Source: Narthecium ossifragum (lineage: Eukaryota; Streptophyta; Magnoliopsida; Dioscoreales; Nartheciaceae). From it: DNA of 64,000 bases. Location of the stretch: NCBI GenBank assembly GCA_963920575.1, contig OY986970.1:1317001-1381000 (forward strand). Direction: 5' to 3'. The notes beneath the pieces are model-generated. The model searched no databases. It worked only from the letters and a program-made list of their open reading frames with translations, and was not told the DNA's origin. Positions within the stretch are counted from its first letter, which is position 1; each line of letters starts with the position of its first letter. The translations under genes were made by a program, and so were the position numbers. Of the stretch, positions 47,913 to 62,601 are shown one piece after another.

Positions 47913-49140
47913 CACCTTGTAAACCCTTGACTCGTCTTCTCTATAAACCTCACTAATAGGAAAGGTTTGAAGAAGGGCCGAGGCCGAGGCCGGGGATGGA
48001 TAGAGGTGAGTGTCTGGGTGGCCGGGAAATGGCCAATTTATGATCCGGCCCGTGAACCCAATGTGGCCAACCAGCACGAAACTGGATTTAGGGTTCTTGG
48101 CCAGCCCAAAAATAGATCGAAATTGGATTGACATCATTAATCCGATTGATCCCAAAAGACTAGAATATGTTCTTTATTCGTGTAATGTTTGGTGGCAATT
48201 TGGCCAAAATTTCATGTTGGGATTCTTGCAGCTGCTTTCTGTTTTGTTTCGTGTGATTGACTTCTTTTTTTTGTATGAATTTCCCCCCCTGATTTGGTGT
48301 TTTTTATTATCGCAAAATAGATTTTGGATTGTGTAGGTTGTTGATATGTGGATTTCGTATCACTGCGATTTCAGCTTTTTTGTTCTTTTTGGATCGGGCA
48401 AGTTATTTTCCGGCAGATTAGAACTGAAAAAAGATTTACTTCGGCAACAATGAATTTTTTAAATAAATTTAATGCGAAACTTACTTTAATTTTTGACAAT
48501 ACTTTGAAAATGGTATATTTCAACACTAAATTTTCAAGGAAAAAATTCATAGTTAATTTTAAATGCACCCCAACAATATACAAGTGCACCACGTTTCATG
48601 TAAAATACTTAAATTGTTTTTTTTCTTCTTCTTCCTCTCACGGTGATGGTGGTGGTGTTGGGCACCGGCAATGGGGTGGGCTGCGGCGGTTGGCAAGGCC
48701 GAGCGGGATGAGGGCTGTGTATGGGCGAGCGAGGGTGAGTGAGGGTGGTCGTGGCGGGGGAAGAAGACTCCTCCGGCTCGGTGCCTCTCTCTCTCCCCCG
48801 TTCCCTCTCCCTCCCCTTCTCGTTCGCTCTTTCTCTTGCCCTATGCCACTCGGCCTCGTCGACCGTCACAACCCACCACGCCCAACCCTCCCCCCTCCTC
48901 TCTCTCTCTTCCCTCTCCCGTTTTCTCTCTCTTTCCCTCTCCCGTGTTCTCTCCCTTTTTCCTCTCCCTCTCGTCCGCTTTCTCTCTCGCCCTCCGCCGC
49001 TCGGCCTCGCCGACCGTTGCATCCCACCTCGCCCAGCCCTCCTCCTGCTTGGCCTCTTCCCTCTCTCTCCCCTGTTTACCCCCCCCCCCCCCCTCTCTCA
49101 TTCTCTCTCCCTCTCCTCTCGTCCGTTCTCTCTCTCTCGC
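47913..49140. other. CLP1 upstream region and CT-rich repeats
   Basis: 47913-48600 is the CLP1 5' side; no TATA box was found. From about 48630 it turns GC/CT-rich, with two or three copies of a 130-140 bp unit containing GCCGCTCGGCCTCGCCGACC and runs of TCTC. A segment near 48650-48700 (GTGGTGTTGGGCACCGG) is inverted near 51660-51695 beyond the solo LTR, suggesting one older element split by that LTR. Confidence 0.5.
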
Positions 49141-51620
49141 TGTCGCGCCCCGACCCGCGGGCACCCAACCGCCCCGGGACACGAGGGGGAAACACCTACA
49201 ACTACTAGCATCAACTGGCGGAAACAGTTGAGACTAACGCACAGCTGGCGGAAACAGCTGGCTGCAAGCACAAGGCGGAAGCAAAAGAACAACAACTATT
49301 AAATGTCTATTACAAACAGATATAATAGAGTTAAACAAGGGTTCTAGTATAACAAGTTTACAAGGGATCTACAACAGTCCCCAAAAAAAGCTACACACCC
49401 ACCGGGGTCTCCGCAAAGGCACAAACAAAACCATCCTGACCCTCAGACATGGTCAGGAGCCGGCGCGCTGCCACGAGACGACTGACGGGGAAGCACCGGA
49501 GGGGAACGGGGACTCGCATCTGCAAACAACACAGTCCAGGTAGGAATGAGCAACAGCTCAGCAGGGTCCTACTCTACCACTCTCGCAAAGAAGGCAAACC
49601 CAAACGAACCAACTCTGAAGCCAAGTACTGAGGCTTGCCAAGGATCCCATAAATCCCGTCAATAACTCGAAGGACTCCTGTCCCAAGTACGCCCCTCCGA
49701 CAACCACTGCTCAGGGGTGGACAACTCCGACAATCCCTGTCACAGGGTGGACATGGCGCTACTGGTAGGACACCCTTCTCCAAGCGGGATCTCCACACTT
49801 GGCAGAACTACCGTGGTTAAGACTATCATCTCTCAGTACTCCAAGCAGCAAAGCCAACACGACCCCTAACTCCCGACCAAGGACTAAGTCTAGCCAGGGT
49901 GTCCATCGATCCCATCGATATTTCCCTCCCCAAGGTTTCCTGTCCAACGTACGTCCCTCCGATAGCCACTGCTCGAGGACTGGGCTACCTCCGACGGTCC
50001 TTGACACAGGGTGGGTCAGACGATACCTGTAGGACACCCTTGCCCATGCTGGACACCAGCATGGGGGCACAAGTCGGGTAACGGCATTCACCACTTAGCC
50101 TTTGATCACCGAAGTCCACGGGTCAACCCCACCCAGTCTAACCTAGCATGTCTAATGCACATGAAGCAGGGCAGGATATGAATAATGGAAAGCAGTAACA
50201 AACAACACAGCAGGGGCACACCTTCGGCCCATTTAAACTAACCACTCCCGAGGGTCATGACTCCTTCGGTTCACCACAAAGCAGTAAAGGGCATAACCCA
50301 TGGCCCATTTATACTAACCATTCCCGAGGGTTCATTACTCCCTCGGTTAACCACAAAGCAGTAGACAAAAGCATGATGTGCAACATGATAAGCCCCAAGG
50401 GCAGAACCGCCAAAACCACTTACATGCGAAGCCCCGCGGGCAAAACCGCATGAAAACCCTCTCTGCTACTGAAGGATCGATCCCTTCCGAAGGGAGGATC
50501 GATCACTTCAGTAACAATGAGCTCCCATCACTGTCGAGACAAGGGAGATCGATCCTTCCTCCCAGGAAGATCGATCTTTCTCGAGACAAAGGGCGCCCTT
50601 CATGTCGCACCAAGAAAGATCGATCCTTCCTCCCAGGAAGATCGATCTTCTTCGCGACGAAGGGTAACCATGCTACCCAAGAACCGGGATCGATCTTCTC
50701 CGAGCAGGAGATCGATCCTTCATCGGGCGTAGCATGACCAACCCAGAGAGATCGATTCTCCCTCAAGAAGGATCGATCCCGATGGGTTCTCCGGCATCCT
50801 TCCGGTGAGGAATACCGTCGGAAACCACAACCATTCCTCATCAAACTTGATGGACTGGTAGATCTAAGAACCACGAAGCTACTCATGGCTTCAAAACCGG
50901 AAAACATCAACCATACAAGGAGATCCATCGAAAACAAAATCGGATTTCAAACCCTCAAAAGCAACCGGAGTCTTTGAGTAAGAACCCTACCTCCACAGAG
51001 CTGCTTCGATCCACGAAGCCTAGCCTAGGATCTTCCTCACGCCGTCACGGTTCCAACGAGCCTTCAAGCTCCGAGAACGGTGGCCGGAGGAGGGAGAACG
51101 GAGGAGGAAAGAGGGCTGCCGGAACAGGGGAAGAAAACAGGGCCGGGAGGAAGAAGAGGAAAGAAGGGGAAGAAAGGAAGGAGGAGGGGAAGGGGATAAG
51201 GCCGGGGAAAGCCGGCGAAGGCGAGGAAAAGGCGAAGGAGGGGAGCAAAAGTCTCCCCTCCCCTGACAGGGGAAGCGACGGCCATCGCCGTGGCCGTCCT
51301 TCGAATGCCACCGCCAACGACTTCCAGGCACAGAGAGATCGATCTTCCTTGTATGCGGGATCGATCCGGCTAGCCAACGGGATCGATCTCCACCCATAAG
51401 GGGATCGATCTCTTATGCCCTGAAAGGCGAACTTGGGCTGAGACTCAAGCCCAAGCCCAGAACTTCCGATCTCGGGTCCACCTAACCTTTCTAAACAAAC
51501 ACAAGCACCAAACAAGGTCTGTGTGTGCACACCCAGTGTGAAACGACCGCCAAGTCGCAATTTCCCAAATTGCCCTTGGGTCAACCACAAGCCAAAGGAA
51601 AAGAGGGGCGGGTCCTCACA
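49141..51620 (-). mobile_element. Solo LTR between CLP1 and NOL9
   Basis: It starts TGTCGCGCCCC and ends GGGTCCTCACA (plus strand); CTCGC flanks both sides as TSD. It is the inverted sister of 26691-29062 and shares its GATCGATC cluster (50470-50775) and purine-rich segment (about 51080-51250). Confidence 0.93.
50470..50775. repeat. GATCGATC cluster in LTR
   Basis: At least nine copies of (A/G)GATCGATC(C/T) occur, many as pairs around CTTCCTCCCAGGAAG, a hairpin-forming arrangement. It is the counterpart of 27480-27790. Confidence 0.85.
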
Positions 51621-52761
51621 CTCGCCCTCCACCGCTTGCCCTCACCGACCGCGCAGCCCACCCCGGGCACCTCGCCGCCGGTGCCCAGCAACACCACTAT
51701 TTTTAAAAATACCGAAAATACCGAAAATACCCCTTCTTCATCTCTCTGTGGTGGTGCTTTCCACCGGCGACGGTCGGCGAGGCCGAGCGTCGGCCGTCTC
51801 TCTCTCTCTCTCTCTCCCTCCTCCTCCCGAGTGTGCAACCCTCCTCCCGCTCATTCTCTCTCTCTCTCCCTCCTCCTCCCGAGTGTGCAACCCTCCTCCC
51901 GCTCATTCTCTCTCCTCTCTCTCTCTCTCGACCGCTCTCTCTCCCTCCCTTCTCCCGCTCGGCCTCGCTGGAGTTGACAGAGTTGAGAGGGGCGGCGATG
52001 GATCCGTGAGGAAGACAAATATCGAGGTCGAACTCGACGATGTGGGAGACCGAGGTGGACGTCGTCGGGGAAGACGGGGCTTCAGGAGATGTTGGATGCG
52101 TAGGAGGCGGAGGGGCGATGGGGGTTGGTCATGCGGCCGAGGGTGGCTGGGAATCGCCGGATCTGGCCAGGAACAATGGTGGAGGGATCGTGAGGTGGCG
52201 GGGATGTCGGATGTGGTGTTAGATGTGGTCGGGGACGCTGGAGTCAACAGAGTTGAGAAGGGCATCGCCGGATCTATGAGGAGGACGAAGATCGAGGTTG
52301 GCGGCGATGGTGGCTGCGAGCTATAGAGGATGGAGGAGGAGCGAGAGGGGCAATGGGGCGCGAGGATTGGGAGACCTGGAGCTCTTCTTGGACGGCGGAG
52401 GAGAGGGGGGTGCGGAGGCGCTCGTGCTCTTCGATGAGGACGGAGACGGCGAGCTTGGACCGGAGGACATCCTCCTTCTCGAGGTTTAGGGGCTTCCCCT
52501 GCCACCCTCTCCTCCATTTGGAGGATCCTGTTGTACTTCTTACGCAGGGCGCGGAGTCGCTTGCTCATCAAGCTCATCACCGGGCCATCTCACCGGCCGA
52601 CGCCGATGACATCTCCGTCGCCGCCGCAACAGGGGTGTCGCGACTGAGTGGTGGACGATAGGGATAAGTGCATTTTAGACACTTTACATGTAATGTTGTG
52701 CACTTATATGTTTTAGTGGCGTATATAAGGGTGATTTTATATGCACCACCACTTCTTATAA
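51621..52761. other. GC-rich repeat block with CT runs
   Basis: 51621-52680 has CT microsatellites (51800-51930) with two near-identical copies of CTCCTCCCGAGTGTGCAACC, then GGCGATGG/GAGGACG-rich sequence. Open frames on both strands appear compositional. 52681-52760 is AT-rich with TGCACTTA words. Confidence 0.45.
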
Positions 52762-53642
52762 GGGCATGTTTGGTTGGCCTGAAGTGGAGCTGGAGTCACT
52801 TTTTTTGAAGTGACTCCAACCACTTCAGGTGTTTGGTTGCTCGGAAGTGGGGCTGAAGTCACTTCAGTCTCACTTCCAAGTCACTGTAGCCAAAGCTGCC
52901 ACTTCTCATTTCGACTTCAGGTCTTTTTGGCGTGAAGTCATTTGAAGTGGGAAATAATATTAATAATATTATACTGTAATAAAATATTAATATAAGTAGG
53001 TCTCACATATCACGTGTCACCTCGTGATTGGTCCACGTCATCCAAAATAATATTATTTCTAATAATTTAATTTAAAAGTTATTAAATTATTAAGATTTTA
53101 AAATTAAAATATTATTTTTAATGTTTTAATTTTAATATTTTAAGTGGCAAATAATGTTAATAATATCATACTGTAATAAAATAGTAATATAAATGGATCC
53201 CACATGTCACGTGGCACCTCGTGATTGGTCCATGTCATCCAAAATAATATTATTTCTAATAATTTAATTTAAAAGTTATTAAATTATTAATATTTTAAGA
53301 TTAAAATATTATTTTAATGTTTTCATTTTAATATTTTAAGTGGCAAATAATGTTAATGATATCATACTATAATAAAATAGTAATATAAATGGATTCCACA
53401 TGTCACGTGGCACCTCGTGATTGGTCCACGTCATCTAAAATAGTATTATTTTTAATATTTTAATATAAGGAAATTATTAAAATATTAAATAGTTGGGGGT
53501 GATCATATCTCACTTCAAACCCCAACCAAACACCAGAAGTCAGAAACCCCCCAGAAGTCACTTCACTTCACTTCACTCCATTCCACTCCACTCCCCAGAA
53601 GTCACTCCACTTCAGCTCACTTCTCAGCAACCAAACAGGCCC
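52762..53642. mobile_element. Harbinger-like element with internal 197-bp repeats
   Basis: The ends GGGCATGTTTGGTTG and (inverted) GGGCCTGTTTGGTTG are flanked by TAA on both sides. The 881-bp body is AT-rich and holds three direct copies of a unit of about 197 bp starting AAGTGG at 52945, 53142 and 53338, each with CACGTG(T/G)CACCTCGTGATT. No transposase. Confidence 0.88.
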
Positions 53643-54071
53643 TAAGTGTATTACATTTTTCTAAGTGCACTGACATTGATGAGACATTGAGAAGTGGCCG
53701 TGCACCACCCAAAATTCATATTTGGCAGCCTATTAAATGTCCAAAATCACCCCAAACTAGCGATAAATCTCCTCCTTGGCTACCCGGCCCGGCCCCGCCT
53801 TGGATTTCCTCTCCCCGCTCGCCGTCAAAGCTTCACTAGGCCGCATCCATGGCGTCTCCTCCGCCAAACCCGCCGCCTCTCGCGCGTCCCGATTCCATTT
53901 TCCACTCCCCTATGCTTCTTATTGTAACCACCAAACCCACGCAGCTTCTCGCCCAAAAGGAATCGACTTCCCCATGTGGCATTCCGCCAAACGCCTTTGG
54001 TCGCGGCGCTCCATCACGAGAAACGGCTGCTTGGCCTCGCCTTCTTGATGCCATCCATTGCTAATAGCTTT

Positions 54072-54096
54072 CTATAAAAGCCCCCGTTATATATAA
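54072..54096 (+). promoter_or_regulatory. TATA boxes of the NOL9 gene
   Basis: CTATAAAAG (54072-54080) and TATATATAAG (54088-54097) lie 50-80 bp before the ATG at 54150. Either would place the transcription start inside the GA repeat, after the upstream in-frame ATG at 54099. Confidence 0.55.

Positions 54097-54101
<5 letters not shown>

Positions 54102-54141
<40 letters not shown>
54102..54141. repeat. (GA)n microsatellite in the NOL9 leader
   Basis: About 20 GA units lie directly before the start codon. The frame from ATG 54099 stays open through it, reading alternating Glu-Arg into MAGSS. Length changes not divisible by three bases would break that frame but leave the ATG at 54150 unharmed. 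Confidence 0.9.
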
Positions 54142-54146
<5 letters not shown>

Positions 54147-54149
54147 GTA

Positions 54150-56393
54150 ATGGCGGGGTCCAGCGAGAGCTCTGGAACGTCGCCGGGTGTCTTCATACCA
54201 CCACTCTGGGAGGAGGCGGCGGACACCATCGCCTACGACTCCTCCAATCGACCGCCGCCGGTGGCGTTCGTCTGCGGCCCCGGGAACAGTGGCAAGTCCG
54301 TCTTCTCGCGACTTCTCTTGAACACCTTATTGAAGAGGTCTCACCCCGCCCTTTGTACTTCCCTATTTCTCATCCACTCTTTGTAGTTCTAAGATTGGTT
54401 TTGCGAGTTGGAGTTGCAGGTATAAGAAGGTGGGTTACATGGAGACGGACTTGGGTCAGCCGGAGTTCACTCCTCCAGGGTTTATTTCGCTGCATATCCT
54501 CGAGAAGCAAACCCCTGGTGTGCTATGGCTTACGTTGTTTTTTCTAAGTGGGTCTTTCTTTGCCTTCATGCTTTGCTGAATGATAGCATGTTTAACTTGT
54601 GGATGTCTCTTGTTTGATTGCAGACCTGACAATCTTGTGTCTACAAACGCCAGAGAGGTATGCGAGTTAATGCCCATTTGATGCAATGTTTTGTTGTGTG
54701 TTATTATGTCCCGATTGATCTATTTTGTTGATGGAATTCATGTTGGTGTCTTCCATTTGTTCAATCTAAGTTTCATTTTGTCTAGGTGCTTCTATTATGG
54801 GGATATTACATCCATAAGAGATCCAGCAGCTTATTTGAGCAATATCTTTAGCCTGTATGATTATTTCGTCAAACAGTTTTATCAGGCTGGTGAGGTTGAT
54901 AATCCTATGGTGCCAATGTTACCTCTTGTTATTAACACTGGTGGATGGGTGAAAGGTTTGTTCACAGTGTTCAGAAGCTGCTCAAAGCTATGATCTAGGC
55001 AGGCAATCAGTTCACAAGTTTGATGTGTTTTGCTATTTTCTTCTTTATCATAGGTGCTGGTTACGATATATTGGCGAAGATGCTGCGATACACTGCCCCG
55101 ACAGATGTGGTTCAAGTACGTGTATCTGCTGAGAGTAAAAATCTGCCAAGTGGAGTCTTCTGGCTGGATGGAGATCAAGAAACAGGAGTTAATGTGATCG
55201 AAATTGCTGCAGCACCTAAGGCGTCTTCGAATCGAACGTGAGCTTACCTGACATGTTTTATAGTTTTGGTTGATTAGTTACTTGAAGGAAAAAACAAAGT
55301 GAATATTGGTTGAGAAGGATTACTGTGATTATTGATTGTTATATTCTATGTCTATGTTAGAATCATGCCATTTTGTCTGTCAGTTTGCCCTTTGATGAAT
55401 CAAACTGTTACTTCTTATGTGCACTGTACGACCTATATTTCGACCTCACTGTTGTGCTAATCTGCGGATTTGGGTCGCAACATTATGCCATTCTTAACTC
55501 TCTAGTTGCAATAGGGAGCTACAATTCCTAATTGATGTTTATTCAACAAATGAATATCTAATGTAATTGATCGTTTCCTCTATGGACTATTCTGTGCCCA
55601 TGCATTCATATTGCAGGGTGGCAGTGCAGAAGGAGGCAAGGACAATGCGAGAGCTACGGATAATTTCTTACTTCAGGCAATGTTTGCCCAAAGACTTGGA
55701 CATTTCTTCCCATGAGGAACTTACTCGTGCCTTGGCTTCTATTCCTCCTTATGCAGTTCCGATTTCAAGAATTCAAGCTAGGCATCTCTTTTGTCAGGTA
55801 GGTCAGAAACACGATTTATTGTTGTTTAATTAATGGCTACAAAGAGTTTACGGTGTTTATGCCTCAGGATTCAGATGGTGGAACATGTCACAGTTTGAAA
55901 GATAAGATTCTTGGCTTGGCAATTACTTCTTCGCTCGACTCAACATCTGAACCTCGCTCAAGTTACAGCATTGGACTAGGTAGATTCTACTTGTTTCCAT
56001 CACAACCAAAAGTGTATATTTGTTACTGCAAGCTACCTGCACAAAATCGTACTTATTGCTTCATTTGCATAATGCAATGCCAATCAGGAATTGTGAAGGA
56101 TATGGACCTTTCGAAAGGTCTACTGTACATAATTACACCAGTCCCTGAATGCAGTCTTGAGAAGGTTGATCTCCTGTTGGAAGGTGCTATAGAAATCCCT
56201 GCTAGTCTGTTGCAGGTAAGAATGCCCCTTCCACCTGCAACTGGTACAGATGATGCTTTGTTCTAAGTTTCTAACCATCCTAACATTGTTCATGCTTCTT
56301 TCTAACGTGCCGCAGAATGGAAAGCCACCGAAGACGGATTATGAAATAGCCACCGTTGGGAAACAGTTTTCAAGACTGCTTTCCTCCTCTTAG
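54150..56393 (+). CDS. NOL9: NOL9/GRC3-type polynucleotide 5'-hydroxyl kinase
   Basis: Nine exons (54150-54337, 54420-54517, 54624-54657, 54786-54955, 55054-55237, 55617-55797, 55868-55979, 56088-56215, 56316-56393) join in frame to 390 residues; all introns are GT-AG. The Walker A loop is GPGNSGKS (43-50), followed by YMETDLGQPEFTPPGF (69-84), CFYYGDITSIRDPAAY and LVINTGGWVKGAGYD. The last third (FRQCLPKDLD, QARHLFCQ, VKDMDLSKGLLYIITPVP) is the family C-terminal domain. In yeast and animals this kinase (Grc3/NOL9) phosphorylates 5'-OH ends made during ITS2 removal and so acts in 60S ribosome maturation in the nucleolus; Arabidopsis At5g11010 is the likely counterpart. The plant protein lacks the long N-terminal extension of human NOL9. 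The 54150 start gives the best conserved N-terminus. All core motifs are intact. Confidence 0.93.
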
Positions 56394-56582
56394 TTCTAGG
56401 GAGATGGAGAGTCCAATGCAGTTGTTTCTTTTATTAGTAGCAGATGTAGCATCTTGGATTCTCATAGCCTTCATTTTCAAACTTTCTTCAAAGAGTACAA
56501 ATGCACAGGGGGATTCAACGGCATTCTAGTATTATTACTACAATCATCCCTCTCTGCAGGGGAAAAACAAAACAAAAAAAAC
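56394..56582. other. Shared 3' region of two convergent genes
   Basis: Only 189 bp separate the NOL9 stop (+) from the stop of the GET2-like gene (-), so their 3' UTRs probably overlap. Confidence 0.6.
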
Positions 56583-57542
56583 TCAAGCTCCCACCCCAGC
56601 AATTACGATTACAGCACAAATGCAGCAATCCATGAAGGCAGCCCTCAGAGCTTTCTGCACCACCAAACCAATCTCCAACACCTTGCCCGCATCCCAACCA
56701 TGATCCTCCTCTCGTCTCACACTCCGTTGGCTCATCAGCAAATGCCCAACCACAATAGTCGCATCAGTTAGCAATACCAGAAAGAGTGGCCTCAAGTTCA
56801 CAAATTTGCCAACCCAAGAACGGCTACTAAACGTAAGAACCACTAGGAAGCCTATAACAATGGCGCATAGCAGACGGATGTTCTCGGACGCCGAGACCGA
56901 GTTGCTGATACCATCGGCGGTGAAGATCTGGAGACTGGGCTGCGTGGATCTCCGGCTCACTGGAAAGGTTGAGACTTGCGTCCTCTCACCAGTATGCCAA
57001 TCTTCGTCCTTCATCTCGGATCGAATCTCGGATCGAAGTGATTCGTTCACTGAATCATGCTTCGGTAATGGTTCCAATCGAAGTGATTCATTCGCTGCCT
57101 CATGCTTGGATGGTTCCAATCGAATCGATTCATTCACTTCCTCATGCTTCGATGGTTCCTCGCTTGGCAGTTCTCGACATAATTCAATTCTATCGTCCTT
57201 ATCCCCGGCGGCCTCGAGAGATGCAAAGCCGTCACCCTCGTTTGGTGGGGCATCTGCAATTCAGGAGGACGCTCCATGAGCAATGCTGGAATTCTATCTT
57301 TATATATTCTAAACTCTTATCAAGTGCTAGGGAAACACCAAAGAATGAGAAGAGGAGCATAAAAGGAAAAGATACGGAGGTGGTGGGGAATCACCGGAGG
57401 GTGACGGTTGAGGAAGCGACTGAGGCGGCGGCGGAGGAGGAGGGGGTTCTGGAAGGGATCGAGTCTGGCCAGTGATGAAGGCGAGGCGATCCGATCCGCG
57501 CTCGACGATCCGCCGGCGCCGGGCATCTCGAGCGGTCTCCAT
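56583..57542 (-). CDS. Probable GET2/CAML-like ER membrane receptor (G1IP type)
   Basis: Two exons, minus strand (57395-57542 and 56583-57253), give 272 residues. The N-terminus reads METARDARRRRIVERGSDRL: an Arg cluster at 8-11 followed by ERGSDRLAFITGQ. A Pro-rich and acidic linker follows. It carries three successive 14-15 residue repeats (KHEEVNESIRLEPS, KHEAANESLRLEPLP, KHDSVNESLRSE). Then come three hydrophobic spans at about 175-193, 203-223 and 250-271. A charged N-terminal helix, long linker and three C-terminal spans are the layout of Get2/CAML, which with Get1 forms the ER receptor for tail-anchored proteins. In Arabidopsis this role is assigned to G1IP (At4g32680), whose N-terminus I recall as similar. 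I infer the function from layout and the RRRR-ERGSDRL block; a search is needed to confirm. The ATG at 57542 is the first in frame. Confidence 0.68.
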
Positions 57543-58756
57543 CTCCAACTCCTGAGCCCTAGTTTTTATTCCTGTTTCCAATTCTGTTCGGTTAAAACTT
57601 GTTAATAAATCTTCCGTTCCTTCTACAGTTGTTCTACTCTCCCCATAACAACCCTCTGGATCTTCTGGAGCAAGTTCTAGCTTGGATCGAATCCGATTCG
57701 ACCCACCGAGATTTGGGTTCGATCCGATCGACCTAGGACTAGGACCGATTCCCTTGGGTTTCGGCTCTTTACATGGCCCGGTTAGTTTGACTCTTCTATT
57801 TGCGTCTTAACTAATCCAAAAAGAGAAGAAAAGAGAGAGAGATATGTTCATGTCCTTTCACAAGTACGCATGATAATTCTAAATTAAGAAGAATTTAATA
57901 AAAAAAAATTATTAAATGATTATTGAGATGAGAACGATGATTAACCTGTCACATGACAGAAGGCGCAACTAGCTCTATTAATGTCTCGGATTAAAATCTC
58001 ATGCACATCAATAAATCACCCACTGATTCACAGGGCTCCATCACAAAAACGCACAAAAGCCTCGCTTCATGACCCCAGAAAGAAACACTATTGCAGTATC
58101 TTTGTCATAGCATGTCAATAGACTAACACCTCAAATGAGAAAAAAAAAGATCAAACAAAGAAACAGGCTCACAACAAAAGCAAAGTGCACCTATCATCCA
58201 CCAGAATTCTTGGTTGCGTCACTGGGAGCTTCTGTTAATCCATGAAAATTGCCTTTACATGGTCAAGACTTGATATAAATATCTGGAAGGGCAGGAGCTC
58301 CTTTGTAAATGAAAAAAAAACAGTACTCAGAAAACCCAAAGCCGGCGAAGAACACCAAGAACAGATGAACTAGAAGGTTCTTGTCTGCATTTGCTATAAT
58401 TAAACTTGAAAGAAAACACAAAATACAAAGGGAGAGGATGCATCCAGCATTCACTGCTTTCATTTTTCTATTAAAGAGGGCGACGTGTAACAAGAAAAAT
58501 CTTCCCCATTATTGCTGCTTCCTCCATTTTGGCTACACACAGTACAACAACAATGCACAACAAAAACCTCTCTGAGAGTCCATTTATAGCAGGATGTCAA
58601 GGCACACCAGAAGCAGCAGCAGCAACTCTAAACAAAAGAATGACAGAATATGATGCTCACTAGAATCACCAGAAACTCTTCTTCTCTAGGCACATCTACA
58701 CAACAAACACAGTAGTGAACAAGCAATGTCGCCACCAAGCAAGAGGGATACCGAGA
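57543..58756. other. Upstream region of the GET2-like gene and PP2A 3' flank
   Basis: 57660-57770 holds GATCGAATCCGATTCGA-like inverted repeats. The rest is AT-rich; up to several hundred bases before 58757 should be PP2A 3' UTR. No additional coding frame is recognised. Confidence 0.5.

Positions 58757-62601
<3,845 letters not shown>

Noticed and set aside
48348..49208. 286-codon Ser/Leu/Pro-rich open frame
   Set aside because: It runs from AT-rich DNA through CT microsatellite repeats into a solo LTR; overlapping frames of similar length exist on both strands.
51523..52326. 267-codon frame and its 225-codon opposite-strand partner (51903-52580)
   Set aside because: The frame begins inside the LTR and continues into GC/CT-rich repeats; two long frames on opposite strands point to composition.
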